Positions 11,701 to 22,623 of a stretch of 27,625 bases of DNA are shown here, in pieces. The notes beneath the pieces are model-generated. The model was not told where the DNA came from. It worked only from the letters and a program-made list of their open reading frames with translations, and ran no database searches. The stretch lies in NCBI GenBank assembly GCA_001579985.1, contig LRSR01010288.1, forward strand, positions 1-27,625, given 5' to 3'. This DNA comes from Hypsibius dujardini. Its lineage: Eukaryota > Tardigrada > Eutardigrada > Parachela > Hypsibiidae. The translations under genes and the position numbers were made by a program. Positions within the stretch are counted from its first letter, which is position 1; the number at the start of each line of letters is the position of its first letter.

Positions 11701-14700
11701 TGCAATTCTCACTGTGCTAGTACTTTTACAATTCACCGTTGTAGGATTCTGGTTAAACGGGGCTACCCTGAGTCCATGGTGCAGGTGCGAGATGGATTTT
11801 ACATGCAGAAGGGATACAAGGAGATCTCTGGTTTGGCTGGACTGTCGTATAAGTGAGTTCGACTTCCGGTTGGTTTGAGACTTTTTTTAATCAATCACGC
11901 TGCTGCTGGCTGTCCATGTCTGTCTGTGTGGCTGTCTTATCTGCCTGCCTCTCTTTTTGCATTTCTGTATTAATGTTTGTCTGTTTACCTGTTTGTGTCT
12001 ATCTGACTTCCTGTCTGTCTCCATGTCTGCTTCCTATGGACCAGACGATTGCCATTCCTCCGGGGCGTTCCCTTTCCTGTTAAATTGGCTATCGCACCAT
12101 GTGCACCTACCGTGCCTGTTCCTCGTAACAAAAGCCGATCTCCTTCGTCACGCAGGTTGAACGTCTGGCCCGGCCTCAAGCCTCTCCTCATGAAATACGA
12201 CGGCGGCCTCCTGATGAATCTCGACCTGTGCAACCTCTTCTTTCGCAGTGGGACTGTACTGGACGCCATCAAGGCCGTGGGGAATAGCAGGGATGTCGGG
12301 ACTGAGGCTCATTGTCGGGCGGCTACGGAAGTCTTGAAAGGAATGGTCATCATCACACCGTAAGATTCCGGCCGGGCTTTTTTGTCCTCTGACAAAAACA
12401 CTCAGTTGTGGAATAGTCTAAATTGTGCCTTCCCGTTTTGCTGAATAGGTACAACCAGCACTGTGCGTATCGGATTCGCGAAGTGACGCCGGACTTAGCG
12501 GGCTTCGAGCATTCGTTCACACGAAAGACCACCGACAAGACTACCTACGAGAGCCTGCAGCAGCAGCTTAGCGTCAAGGACTACTTGTGCAAGGTACGCC
12601 GTTTGACGGGCAGGCAAGCCGACACAGACATAACATGGCAGCACTGGTAGAGAGACTGACAGACAGACGGGCAAGCAGGAGAACGGCAGATAGACTGTCA
12701 GACAACACTGACTGACAGACAAGCGAGTAAACGTGGAGGCAGGCAGGTAGGTAAACACGGGCAATGAAGCAGACAGACAAACATTTAGATAGGCAAGCGA
12801 ACAGAGGAACTGATCAACTCTGCGTCTTCAGACAGACCGAGTGACATTATTAACTCACAGGTCTACAACATGGTGATACAGCACCCAACGCAACCGCTGA
12901 TCTACTGCGAGAAATTGGACGCTGACACCCTTGAGCGGCCCAGGCAGAAGCGCAAGACGGAGAATGACGATCCGAAGCTTGACTGGAGTCTCCTCGGTAA
13001 GCGCTGACACTTTGTTCCTCGGTAAACAGTGCACATTTATGGTCGTTTAGTTGGTCTAGATTCGTTATTGATTCTTTCATTTTCTCTTAATCTTTGACAC
13101 AGTTCCCGAGCACTGCTGGCTAACCGGCGTCACGGACGACCTGAAGAGGAATTTCAAAAACTGGAATGCAATCCTGGAGTCTGCGAAGAAGGAGCCGACC
13201 GAACGAGCTGCGTTACTGCGCACCTTCGCTGTGAATCTGGAAAAGTAAGGGCTACAGCTTGCAGGATGTCTGAAGCTTCGCTTTTGAACCTGGTTTTAAA
13301 ATTGCGAGTCTACTGTCTTTTTCCCAGTTTGCATATTCGTGAATTTTCTGATTTGCCTTTTCCCCTTTTTGTCTTGCATATTTTTATTTTTTTATTTTTC
13401 ATTTTTCTTGAATATTTTCATGTTTGTCTGCCTTTTACTTTCCAAGTCTCTGCCCATTTTCTCGATGCGTGTCTGTCTGTTTTATTTCTTGCTTATTTTC
13501 CTGCTTATCTGTCTGTTCATTTCCGGTTTGTCTGTCTACTTATTTTCTTGCCTATTTTCATGCTTATCTATCTTTTTACTCGCTTTAAGTCTGTATGTCG
13601 ATTTTCTTTTCTGCCAGACAAAACAAAATGCCCCTTGACGTCGTAGGACTATTTGCCTGTCTGGACAATGCTATAGTCTGCTATAATAGTCCTCAATGTG
13701 ATGTCCCTACTCAATTCCGTACTTTCTTTCCTCTCTGTACCTGTAGGAACGTGGAGGCCCGGAGGATCTTGACCAATTGGGCGATGAAGCTTGGCGTAGA
13801 CCTGGAGGATGTGATGGGACGGGAACTGCCGCTTGTTCAACTGCTGCAATCCCAGAAACCGGTATGTCCCCCGTGTACATGTACTCGGCTGTGCCACACA
13901 CTTGAGTAGACATCTATGGTTTTGTTGGTCGGGTTTATCAGTTGTTCGGTAAAGTACCGCTTGGACCCAACCAGCCTCTAGACCTTCTCCTCGTGTCTTC
14001 TAGGTGCCGTATGAACGCAAGGATGTTGACTGGACGAAAAATCTTCGCGGAGGCAGACTGGACGAGCCGAAGGTGGTCAAGAGTTTCACCTTGGTGTACG
14101 CGGCCCAGCAAGAGCAGCAGGCAAAGGCCCTCTATGAACTGTTGAATAAAGTCGGAAGACCAATGGGAATGGATTTTGAGTTCCCGCAAATGTGAGGGTC
14201 TATGTGTCTGTATGTCAGGCTTGACCGGTGGATGTATGTCTGTGTGTTCGGTGGTTATCTGTCTGTTTGACCTGTGGTCCTATCTGTTTGTCTGTCTCTC
14301 TGCCTGTCTGTCAGTTTGCGTTTCTATGTCCGTTTTTTGGACGTCTTCCTGCTGAGTGCATACAAGGAAGGAGAAGTCTGTTTGTCTGACTCCCTGTACT
14401 AGTACGGTGTTACCTTTCTGTTACCTTGTCTGCCTGTGTTGAATCCTGTCTGCTGGCTGCTTGTTCATCTCCAACTTCTGTTTAAGTTTGCTCCACCACT
14501 CATGGTTCTCCCTCAATTTCGTTAGCGTTCCGGTCGCTAGCAACGATTTGAAGGCCTTTGCGGACGCCATCAGGGTCGCCAAGAAGGGCAGCGACATTGT
14601 CATGTGTCTCCTGCCGGATGACAAGAAAGAGCGTTACGACGCCATTAAGCTCGAAACCACCAGGCCCGGAAATGGAGGTCAGTAAAATGTTCCTTCTGCT

Positions 14701-17505
14701 CTTCCAGTTGTTTAAACCGAACTGAACACCGGGCGGCCGAAGCAACCAAGAGTATTATGCTGTCTGTGTGAGTTTCCAGTGCCGTCGCAGTGCATTCTCT
14801 TCAAGAACGCCACGAACGTCAAATCGGCAATGAGCATTGTGACGAAGGTAAGATTATCTTGAAGAAAGGGAAGATATTCTGCTGGCCGGCTGATGAACAT
14901 CGCGCATAGTGACACGCAAAAGGACTTGCTGGCAAATCGGCAGTCAGAAAGGCATCATTAGTAGAATGACAGATTGGTGTGTGTGAGCAGATAGACAGAC
15001 AGACAGACAGGTAGGCAAACAGACAGACAGGTAGTCAAGCATACAGACAGGTAGTCAAGCATACAGACAGAAAGGTAAACAGACAAGCGGTCAGGCAGAT
15101 GGATAGGTAAATCCTCTATTAGACCAACAGTGAATGAAACCGAATAACTATCAAGGACATGTACCGGTACCATGTTTGAATGGAGATCGAATTCCCACAA
15201 TTACAAACTTACGTCGTCTTTTGCCTTCTCTTGTTCTTGTCGCGGCTCTATTAGGTGGCGCTGCAGATGAACGCGAAGATGGGTGGCGCGTTGTGGCACA
15301 TTAAGAATCCTGCGATCAAGGTACGGCGAACTTTTTCGTTCCCATAATGTACATCGTCTTGACGTGAACAGCTGTGTTCTTAAATCTGGATGTTTAATTA
15401 TTCGCCACATCTTCCAGGGCGACGGCGTTATGGTGGTGGGCTGTGTCGTTGGCCGGGCGGTCAACATGAAGAAAACTAAAACAGCAGCTTTCGTGGCGTC
15501 CATTAATTCCACGTACAGCTCTTTTGCCAGCTCGGCCGACTTTTTCCACTCTGATACTATTGATCCTGCAACCTACAGAAAGCACATGGGGGGTAAGTTT
15601 TTCTTGTTCTTTGACATCACCCGTTTGTTTTGTCAGTTTGCCTGTCGGCTTCGTGTTTCTTTCTCTGCATCTTCGTTTCCTGTTCTTTGTATCTGTCTGG
15701 TTGTCTTCCTAGCTGCGCGTCTGTTTTTTCATGCCCTGGCTAATCACCTGCCTGTGTCCCTGTCTGATCCTCTTTACATGTCGGTCTCATCGAGGGACGT
15801 ACGGTTTTCATACGTAAACCTGTCTTTAACTCGTCACGGGCATCCGATTTGTCTCATTTGGGATTTCCGTCTCTTTTGCAGATCTTGTGAACGCCTATAA
15901 AGATGCCAACCAGGGGAAAGTGCCGGAGACTGTCATTATTTACCGGTACCAAGCAAACGCTATGGGTTGAATCGGTGAGGTGGCAGAGGGCGCCACAAGT
16001 GTAGATTGTAAACAACACTCATTCTATTAATACTTGTGGCGCCCTCTGCCACCCCACCGATTCAACCCATAGCGTTTGCCTGGCATGCCTTATGCCACTA
16101 ATTCGCACGCTTTATGTGGGCGGTAATTGATTGATTGATTGAATGGTATTTTGTGTGTACAATTTCTCGTTTGACGAAAGACATCATTGTCGCAGCTTTC
16201 TGTATGGATTGTTCCACCATTTTGTGTATTTTGGTGGCCGTTTGCAGAGCCATGGACAGGGAAGATGAGATGTACGACGTGGTGGGAGTCCGCAAACCCG
16301 ATGGGACATTGATCTCGGGAGAAGTACACTTGGCCGCGGATGTTCTTCGCGAACTGATCGGCGTGAACGTGTGAGTTGACAGCGAGTGTCCGTTGTCTGG
16401 ATTAGAGTTGTTTAAATAGCGTGTTTGAATTTGATTAAAGAGATGTGCTGGTGCAAGCACAACTAAAATTCACCGTAAAGCTTAATTTTATTTATTTAAA
16501 AAATCGTTTAATTTGAAAGCTTTGTTTTCGTTTAGAATTATAGGAAGCTTGTCTACCATGACGAAATACCTCCTGAAGACATTTACTGAGAAGCAGCCAC
16601 CCTTGCGTATTTTCTAGGAAGCTGATGTATTGCATCGCCCTGAAGAAGTGCAGCACCCGGTTCTTCTCCGAGCAGATGGGCAACGTTCAGCCCGGCACCA
16701 TTGTCGACCGGAAGATTACCATTCCCGGCCGGTCAGTTTCTGTCAGCATGTTTCTGTAATTTTTCTGGAAAAAAATTTGTTTTGAAAATAGTGAGGTGAT
16801 TTTTTTCCGTGTAGAAACGACTTTTACCTTGTCTCCCACTGTGGTCGCCGCGGCACAGTCTCGCCCATGTATTACTTCGCCGTCTCGGACAACACCGGCA
16901 TCGAATTCGTGGACTTTCAGAATTTCACCTTCCAGATGACACACATGTACTACAACTGGAGCGTAAGTTTTGTTGACTGACTGCGCCCATCCATTTGTGG
17001 TATGTCTTTATCTCTTTGTCTGAATAGATGTCTCAATGTCGGCCTATGGATCAATCCATGGACCATCACCTATGTTTTAGTTTTGCTTGTCTCACGGTCT
17101 GGCTGGCTCTCTCGTGGCCAGCTGTTGTGTGTCTGTGTCTCTTTGTTTGTTCGTCTGTCTGGTTGCATATCTGTCTGGTCTATGTGCGTGTGTCTGTCTG
17201 TCTTTGTTCGTCTGTCCGGTTGCTTGTTCGTATATCTGCTCTCTTTGTCTGTCTGTCTGTCTGTCTATCTGTCTATCTGTCTGTTTGCATATCTGTCTGT
17301 TTGCATATCTGTCTGGTTTGTGTTGTGTTGACTATTTTGCCTGTCTGTACATTGATCAGCCGTGAGTCTGAAATCCTCTTTCTGACAGGGTACCGTCAAG
17401 CTGCCTGCGGTCTGTCAGTATGCCTTCAAACTTGCCACCGTGATGGGTGAACATTCGAAGATCGCTCCGGATCCCATCCTGAACCGGAAGCTGTGGTTCT
17501 TGTAG
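8761..17505 (+). CDS. Piwi-clade Argonaute, complete but with aligned catalytic residues substituted
   Basis: The 21 exons are 8761-8994, 10442-10520, 10861-10959, 11053-11303, 11541-11677, 11745-11852, 12156-12359, 12449-12593, 12861-12996, 13103-13244, 13747-13861, 14004-14191, 14526-14677, 14780-14847, 15255-15320, 15418-15592, 15882-15945, 16248-16370, 16618-16731, 16815-16962 and 17389-17505. All phases match and give 954 aa with no frameshift. The order is an RG-containing N-terminus (GRGYGRG, a possible Tudor-binding site), PAZ (about 325-460), the Piwi-clade linker PEHCWLTGVTDDLKRNF, MID (about 610-705) and PIWI (about 705-945), ending NRKLWFL. The 5'-phosphate pocket is kept: Y650, K654, Q667, K694. 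The catalytic tetrad is not. The first Asp of the usual GIDVYHD aligns with V718, the Asp of YRDG with A789, and the His of PTHY with Y886. It probably binds piRNAs without slicing. The ATG context CACGATGG is favourable. Intron 1 is 1,447 bp and could hide a further exon. Confidence 0.93.
8995..10441. other. Large first intron of the Piwi gene
   Basis: The donor is GTT/GTAAGT and the acceptor AATTTCAG/GCG, both in phase 0. It contains a short (TTGA)n run at about 9900-9923. I see no family-specific exon inside, though an extra short N-terminal exon cannot be excluded. Confidence 0.6.
13420..13600. repeat. TGTC-type pyrimidine repeats in Piwi introns
   Basis: This intron (13245-13746) carries degenerate TGTCTGTC words. 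Similar tracts lie in Piwi introns at about 11915-12030, 14200-14460 and 16990-17350. GACA-oriented ones lie at about 11415-11455, 12645-12780 and 14990-15110. They explain the many Leu/Cys/Ser-rich spurious frames. Confidence 0.8.
15949..16083. repeat. Near-perfect 52-bp inverted repeat (hairpin/MITE-like) in Piwi intron 17
   Basis: The left arm 15949-16000 and right arm 16032-16083 are reverse complements with two mismatches (50 of 52), separated by a 31-bp loop. The arms start CCAAGCAAACGCTATGGG on the left and, reverse complemented, CCAGGCAAACGCTATGGG on the right. The left arm starts only 3 bp after the 5' splice-site GT (15946-15947). I find no clear target-site duplication, so it could be a MITE or a local inverted duplication. 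Confidence 0.9.
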
Positions 17506-18259
17506 GACACGATCAGTGCAGGCAGCCGGTTGGTTTTGTCTGATTTTCTTTCTCTTTTCTTCCATTCCTGTTTTTTATTTGCAAATTTTTCATGCATGCT
17601 CACAGAATGTGTGCGATAAGCTGAAAAGTGAATTTTTTATTTTGGTTCCAAATTTTTTTGCGGTGCAGGGTGATAGAATGTTTTTTATTGGTTTTTTGCC
17701 TGGAAATTTCTGCATATTTTTCTATCAGGTTTTTTATCGCGACTCCGGTTCCCAAATGCTTGGATATAACTGACGTTTGTATTAAAATTAGAATATTACA
17801 GTCTCCTTCCTAAGTCGGTCCTGTCTATCCGTTTACATACCTTTCGATGTACTCAGCAATCTTAAAGGCCAGTCAGGCAGTCTGGTTGTTTATCTGTCTC
17901 TCTACTTCCCGCTCGGTTTACTTGTTTGCCTGCCTCAGTGCCTCCCTGTCACATCTGCCTAGATGCCTGACTGCCCACCGTACGTGTCGGTTTATCTTGC
18001 CTGCCTCCACTTCTGCCTGTTTTTTTTTCTACCTGTCTGCACCACTCTTTTTATGACTATCTCTGACTGAATGTCTTCCTATCTCGCCACTGATCAATTT
18101 TTCTGCCTTTGAGTCTTCCCCTCCAGCATTTCTATCCCGCCGTCCAGCTGTCATCTTGTCTGTATCCGTCTGTCTGTTAGCCTGTTACGCTCTATGTCTA
18201 ACTATTTTTTCTGTCGGCTGACCTACTTTTCTTAACACAGCATTTTCTGTTCCCTGTCT
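17506..18259. other. 3' region of the Piwi gene, no further gene seen
   Basis: T-rich sequence follows the Piwi stop, with ATTAAA at 17781 as a possible variant poly(A) signal. Degenerate CTGTCTG and CTGCCTG words continue to about 18230. The open frames are microsatellite artefacts. Confidence 0.4.
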
Positions 18260-18267
18260 GAGTCGTC

Positions 18268-18481
18268 TAGGGATGGCATCAAATGACAAAATAAGCGTTT
18301 TGATTTGATTTGAATTTTGATTTGAATTTGATTTGATTTGATTTGAATTTTGATTTGAATTTGATTTGATTTGATTTGAATTTTGATTTGAATTTGATTT
18401 GATTTGATTTGACGACTAATTGAATTTCAAATCAAAAGCATATCCGATTTAATTTGATTTTGAAATTTGATGCCATCCCTA
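18268..18481. mobile_element. hAT-like MITE with 8-bp target duplication
   Basis: The terminal inverted repeats are TAGGGATGGCATCAAAT (17 bp perfect), extending to about 25 bp with two mismatches. The flanks are GAGTCGTC (18260-18267) and GAGTCGCC (18482-18489), 7 of 8 identical, as expected for an 8-bp hAT-type target duplication. The 214-bp element encodes nothing and carries a 33-bp minisatellite. Non-autonomous status and hAT affiliation are inferred from the TIR and duplication length. Confidence 0.85.
18312..18410. repeat. 33-bp minisatellite, three copies, inside the MITE
   Basis: There are three consecutive identical 33-bp units, each built of GATTT and GAATTT words and starting GAATTTTGATTTGAATTTG. 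The array ends at GACGAC. Confidence 0.9.
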
Positions 18482-18865
18482 GAGTCGCCGGTCTATGAGT
18501 ATATTTAACCGTTCCGCCACAGACGTCTGCACATACGCTGTTCGAGGAAACGCCTTTGCTCCGCCGTCGATCAAATATGCCTTGTAGAATGAGTCAGGCA
18601 AATAAATGGTCAACAATAGTTTTTCGCTCAGTACGCGGATATATACAGTAAAGCGTATTCCGTTTTTCAACTTTTAGGCCATGTATCATACACACACATC
18701 CTTATCCGTTGCAGTTCCATATTTGCTGAGACCCCAAAAATCCAAAGGTTCATATCGCATACGCGCATTGTAGTCGACCAGCAGTCGCAAATCAGGCATC
18801 GTCACCACAGCCCATATACGCAAGGCCAGCCCCTGATTATGATATTTGTTCGCCTGCAACAACCA
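18479..18865 (-). pseudogene. Coding-like relic of unknown family, ended by the MITE
   Basis: One minus-strand frame is open from 18865 to 18689 and again from 18673 to 18479, with TGA at 18688 and TAA at 18676 between. The two parts look protein-like (for example LALRIWAVVTMPDLRLLVDY and TIYLPDSFYKAYLIDG) and I do not recognise them. A CAG acceptor-like site precedes GCGAAC at 18853. The stop-containing piece can be bounded as a 27-bp GT...AG segment, which is too short for a usual metazoan intron. The final TAG is the terminus of the MITE, and without the element the frame would run on for about 20 codons. A decayed gene or transposon ORF is most likely; chance cannot be excluded. Confidence 0.3.
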
Positions 18866-19070
18866 TTATGTATTACGAATATAGCGAGATTAATAATCAC
18901 GAGGCTGTGCTGTTCCAGCATTCCAACGGCCTTAGAGTTGAGTTTGTTTGAAACGTGATATTTTTTCAAATCACAGAACGTGGGAACTGCCTGACGGATG
19001 AAAAAGGAGGAGGACCACAGACATTTGCCTGAATCTAACTGGGCTGAAGTGTGAACTTCCAGCAGTGGAC

Positions 19071-19294
19071 ATGAAGACCAGGTCTGGTCAGATGTCGATC
19101 GTCTACGGCGCTGTTGACTGTGTAGTGGGATTTCTTTCCATCGCATTCCAAGCAACAGGTACCGGTTTGATCACTCATATGTCTACCTCAGTTTCATGTG
19201 TTTCTTCCTTGAGATCTTCTCGATGGTTTATGTCTGACAAGTGAAAGATGTCGGAGGTTGGATGAAGACGTTCTTGTCTGTGTCTGTGTCTGTG

Positions 19295-19327
<33 letters not shown>

Positions 19328-19346
19328 ATGTTTGTGTCTGTCTGTG

Positions 19347-19379
<33 letters not shown>

Positions 19380-20831
19380 ATGTCTGTGTCTGTGTCTGTG
19401 TCTTTGTCTCTCTCTCTGTCTCTCTCTGTCTCTATGTCTGTGTCTGTGTTTGTGTCTGTATCTGTGTGTGTGTGTGTGTGTGTGTGTCTGTGTCTGTGTC
19501 TGTGTCTGTGCCTGTGCATGTGCATGTGTCTGTATCTGTGTCTGTGTCTGTCTCGGGTGTCTGTCTCGGTGTCTGTGTCTATATCGGTTTTTGTGTCTGT
19601 GTCTTTGTTTGTGCCTTGGTCTGTGTCTGTGTTTGTGTTTTCCATTCTGGCCATCTGATACCATCATCCTAAATTTCTTTTTTTTCTGATTGGAATTTCT
19701 GTTGTTGTAGTCACCTATTATTGTGCCAACCTTAACCCACAAGCCTACGGCTGGCTCCGGCCCAGTGATGTGTTACTTGATCTCGGACTAGCCTCCGCCG
19801 GAATTTGGATTGGAATTTTATTTCTACTAACGGGGATTTTTGGCATTTCCAGCGGTCTCAGACGACGCAAACCGGCCTTCGGCACCAAACCCGCCAGAGA
19901 CTCCTACGGCAAACTCGTCTACGGCCTCTTTGTGACCAGTGTGCTTTCTGCTATTTTCTCCACTGTTTTAATTGCCATTTCCGCGGCGCTCAGTGCAGAA
20001 TGGCTACTTTATCTTTACGACGTAAGCGGAAGCATAGAACTGATTCGTAATTAACTGATAAAGTGTATACACAGTACATATATATACACATGTGGCAAAA
20101 ATCCTGCGCTAACCAAGTTAAGCTATTACACTCGTTGCATGGCTGTTGTCCACAGCCCGCGAGTTAAAGTGTTTCATTCGGTCAACGCAAGGCTTTTGCC
20201 ACGTGTGTACACTATATACCGTATATATTCTGTGATACTCTCATCATCTACCACGACAGTGTGTCCTGCGAGTTTTCACACAATTTTAGCAAGTAATCAA
20301 AAAATGATTTTTTGTTTTATATTTATTTATATTTATCTTTAATAATATGTTTCTCACATTGTCTGGCTAACTTGACTGAAGGTTTGACCACGTCTTTTAT
20401 AGCCGCCCCTCATGCATCCATATCTGAGGGAGGTAGCCACCACCATCGGAAGCCTCGGCCTGGTGCTGCTGCTCATCGGATTGATCGCTCTGCCCATCAA
20501 CTGCATCGTCGCCTACCTCTCCTGGATCAACGTCAAAAGCTCCCGAACCGTCGGACGAGTCGTCTTCTCTACTGGACCTCCCCTATCGGTCGTCTCAAGG
20601 GTCCCCCAGTACAACCATCCACAGTCATCATCACCGCCTAATCGGACCATCGAGGTGGTCACTCGGCCGGCCAGCCAGATGAACCTGCCGCCGAAATCGT
20701 ATTCTGCCCCGTATCTTCAACCGCAGCCACAACCGCGGCACCACGAGCTGTCACGCAACCCTTCATTCCATAGTGCACTGGGCAACAACCCTCCCTCACA
20801 CAATTCCTCGTCGTGGTCCTATGACTTTTGA
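19071..20831 (+). CDS. Four-transmembrane protein with proline-rich cytoplasmic tail
   Basis: There are three exons: 19071-19158, 19711-20021 and 20403-20831 (stop TGA), giving 275 aa with matching phases. The ATG at 19071 is the first in frame after a stop at 18999; the ATG at 19092 is an alternative. Hydrophobic segments lie at about residues 11-31, 50-75 (IWIGILFLLTGIFGISSG), 96-120 (LVYGLFVTSVLSAIFSTVLI) and 145-175. A tail of about 95 residues follows, rich in Pro, Ser and Asn. The WIGILFLLTGIFGI segment recalls the second membrane segment of MS4A, TMEM196 and FAM189-type tetraspan proteins, but I cannot assign a family. It probably sits in the plasma or endosomal membrane. A classic tetraspanin CCG motif is absent. 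Intron 1 is mostly hexamer microsatellite and intron 2 contains a MITE. Confidence 0.8.
19275..19645. repeat. TGTCTG/TGTCTC microsatellite in intron 1 of the four-TM gene
   Basis: A compound repeat of TGTCTG, TCTCTC and a short (TG)n run near 19465-19490. It generates mirror-image Val/Ser/Leu/Cys and His/Arg/Asp-rich spurious frames on both strands. Confidence 0.95.
20084..20213. mobile_element. MITE-like inverted repeat, copy 1 of a two-copy family
   Basis: The left end TGTGGCAAAAATCCTGCGCT and the reverse complement of the right end CGTGGCAAAAGCCTTGCGTT match with a few differences. The element lies in intron 2 of the four-TM gene and resembles the element at 22651-22767 in TIR and in CTCGTTGCATG-like internal sequence. 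The exact ends and target duplication are unclear. Confidence 0.6.
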
Positions 20832-21055
20832 CCTCTTCGTCTTCTTAATGTCGACATAGGCCGTGAAAGCGGAAAATATTTGCTTGTGATTTTTATGTAC
20901 ATATATATATGTACGCAGGATCGAGGTTGTGTGCGTGTTGGTGTTCTTAATTGGCGGCATGGACAAATATGTCGATTCAGCTCATGCTCCAGTTTCGGGT
21001 AGTTGGTAATATTGATAGTCCCAATACAGTATCACGTTCCGAAGCCCGCAGCAAC

Positions 21056-21402
21056 GGTGTCTGTGTCTGTGTCTGTGTCTGTGTCTGTGTCTGTGTCTGT
21101 GTCTGTGTCTGTGTCTGTGTCTGTGTCTGTGTCTGTTTCTCTGTCTGTGTCTCTGTCTTTGTCTGTGTCTCTGTCTCTGTTTGTGTCTCTGTTTGTGTCT
21201 CTGTTTGTGTCTCTGTTTGTGTCTCTGTCTCTGTCTCTGTCTCTGTATGTGTCTGTGTCTGGGTCTGCGTCTGTGTCTGTGTCTGTATCTGTGTCTGTGT
21301 CTGTGTCTGTGTTTGTGTCTTTGTCTGTGTCTGTGTCTGTGTCTATGTCTGTGTCTGTGTCTGTGTCTGTATTTGTGCCTTGATCTATGTCTGTGTCTGT
21401 AA
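21056..21402. repeat. TGTCTG hexanucleotide microsatellite
   Basis: Very regular TGTCTG at 21056-21135, then variants with TTTGTG, CTCTGT and single-base changes to about 21402. All open frames across it are repeat artefacts. Confidence 0.95.
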
Positions 21403-21870
21403 GTCTTTGTCAGTAATTTCGAAATTACACCTTCCAAGAAAGACACTGTTCACATCAAGATTTTGTTATAATGCACTCTGTAAACCAAACGATATTCTTC
21501 CAGTACTTCTAGTCCACGCAAGCCTGTCTGCATAAAATCACTGAAAATATGCAAACTTCGGATAAATTCAGGAAGATTCAAAATTTAAATTCAGCGGAGC
21601 AGCCCCCAGTGACGACACTTTCCTTTCATGCTAAGACCGATTCCTCAGAAGTTTCTCTAGCCGACCTACCAAACATCGTCCTACATTAACGGCAAAATAT
21701 TACAGATATTTTCCTTGTAAAACTATCAAGACGTTAGTATTTGTGTATTTAGACTTTCTCTCAAACTCAGGATATTATTCAAGCACCAAATTTAGGATCA
21801 CTTCAAACTATTTTTTTATCTAGACCTACTCCAGTGATGAATATAAAAATTTATTTCGCCGGTAAAGTCC

Positions 21871-21876
21871 AATAAA
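21871..21876 (+). promoter_or_regulatory. Candidate poly(A) signal AATAAA
   Basis: A canonical hexamer about 1.04 kb after the four-TM stop codon. If used, the 3' UTR would include the TGTCTG microsatellite. Confidence 0.35.
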
Positions 21877-22343
21877 TTGAATTGAATCGAATTGAATTTC
21901 GTGTCGATTATCATCATTCATCGTCCACATATTTTTTCGGAGATCAGGGAGCGGCGCTCTGGGTATCTTTGGAAAAGGACCGATAATTCCAGCGAAGCTG
22001 CTCAATTTTGGTCTGTAGCTCCGCCCACTGAGTTCAGACTTTTTTTAGCTAATGTCAATCGACTCCAAACTAAATTTTGAAATGAAATATTATTAAAAAT
22101 TTAATTCAGTTCCAAAAATCTTCATTTTTACAAGTGTAAATGACGGAAAATGGAATCTTCCAGTATTTTCCCAACTTCACAATATCACAAAAAAAAACTG
22201 TGCCCGACTTTAATGGCGAAGTAAATTTTCACTTTCATCCCTATAGTATGTATAAATAGGAAAAATATTTCGAAGTGATTCTGAGTTCGGCACTTTAATG
22301 TCCCAATTAAGCAATATCATTATAATCCATCCAACATAACGTA

Positions 22344-22623
22344 CCGTATTCCCCCGATCTCAAGGGACAGTTAAGCCCCACCCCCTCCAGTCATCGGTTG
22401 ACTGTTCAATCGGATTCACTGTGTCGTGATTGGTTGAAATTTAAGCGCAACTTGGCAGCGATTGATTGATTGATCAAGCGGGATTTCTCGACGCACAAAT
22501 TAGATTGATTGATTGATTGATTGTAGGTAAACAATAGCAAACGGTGATGAACAGACAAGATCCGGGGTGGATCAAATTAACTGGTAGGGCAAAAAAGTGT
22601 CCCTTGAGATCGGGGGCATACGG
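22344..22623. mobile_element. TA-flanked MITE
   Basis: The terminal inverted repeats start CCGTATTCCCCCGATCTCAA on the left and, reverse complemented, CCGTATGCCCCCGATCTCAA on the right, continuing GGGACA with two differences over about 27 bp. TA dinucleotides flank both ends (22342-22343 and 22624-22625), as for Tc1/mariner-like insertions. The 280-bp element has no coding capacity and contains two GATT runs. Confidence 0.85.

Larger units (their letters stand above)
20832..22341. other. Spacer with four-TM 3' UTR, microsatellite and no gene
   Basis: After the four-TM stop comes a long TGTCTG array, then AT-rich sequence. No frame shows a recognisable domain. AATAAA at 21871 is the first clear plus-strand poly(A) signal. 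Confidence 0.5.

Noticed and set aside
15946-15969. Premature stop in the Piwi gene by reading through the exon 17 donor
   Set aside because: Reading on past YR gives a stop within eight codons, but exons 18-21 continue in phase with a normal PIWI C-terminus, so splicing at 15945 is far more likely.
15949-16083. The Piwi intron hairpin as a second introner
   Set aside because: No direct repeat at the intron boundaries or at the element ends, and the splice acceptor lies 164 bp beyond the hairpin.
19175-19742. Long open frames rich in His/Arg/Asp or Val/Ser/Leu/Cys on both strands, also at 20951-21535, 24564-24926 and 26651-27129
   Set aside because: They are translations of TGTCTG, CA and GACA microsatellites, present in several frames at once and without any domain.
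22236-22246. CATCCCTATAG, identical to the left terminus of the introner read on the minus strand
   Set aside because: I find no matching opposite terminus or 8-bp duplication around it, so an 11-bp match may be chance or at best a solo end.
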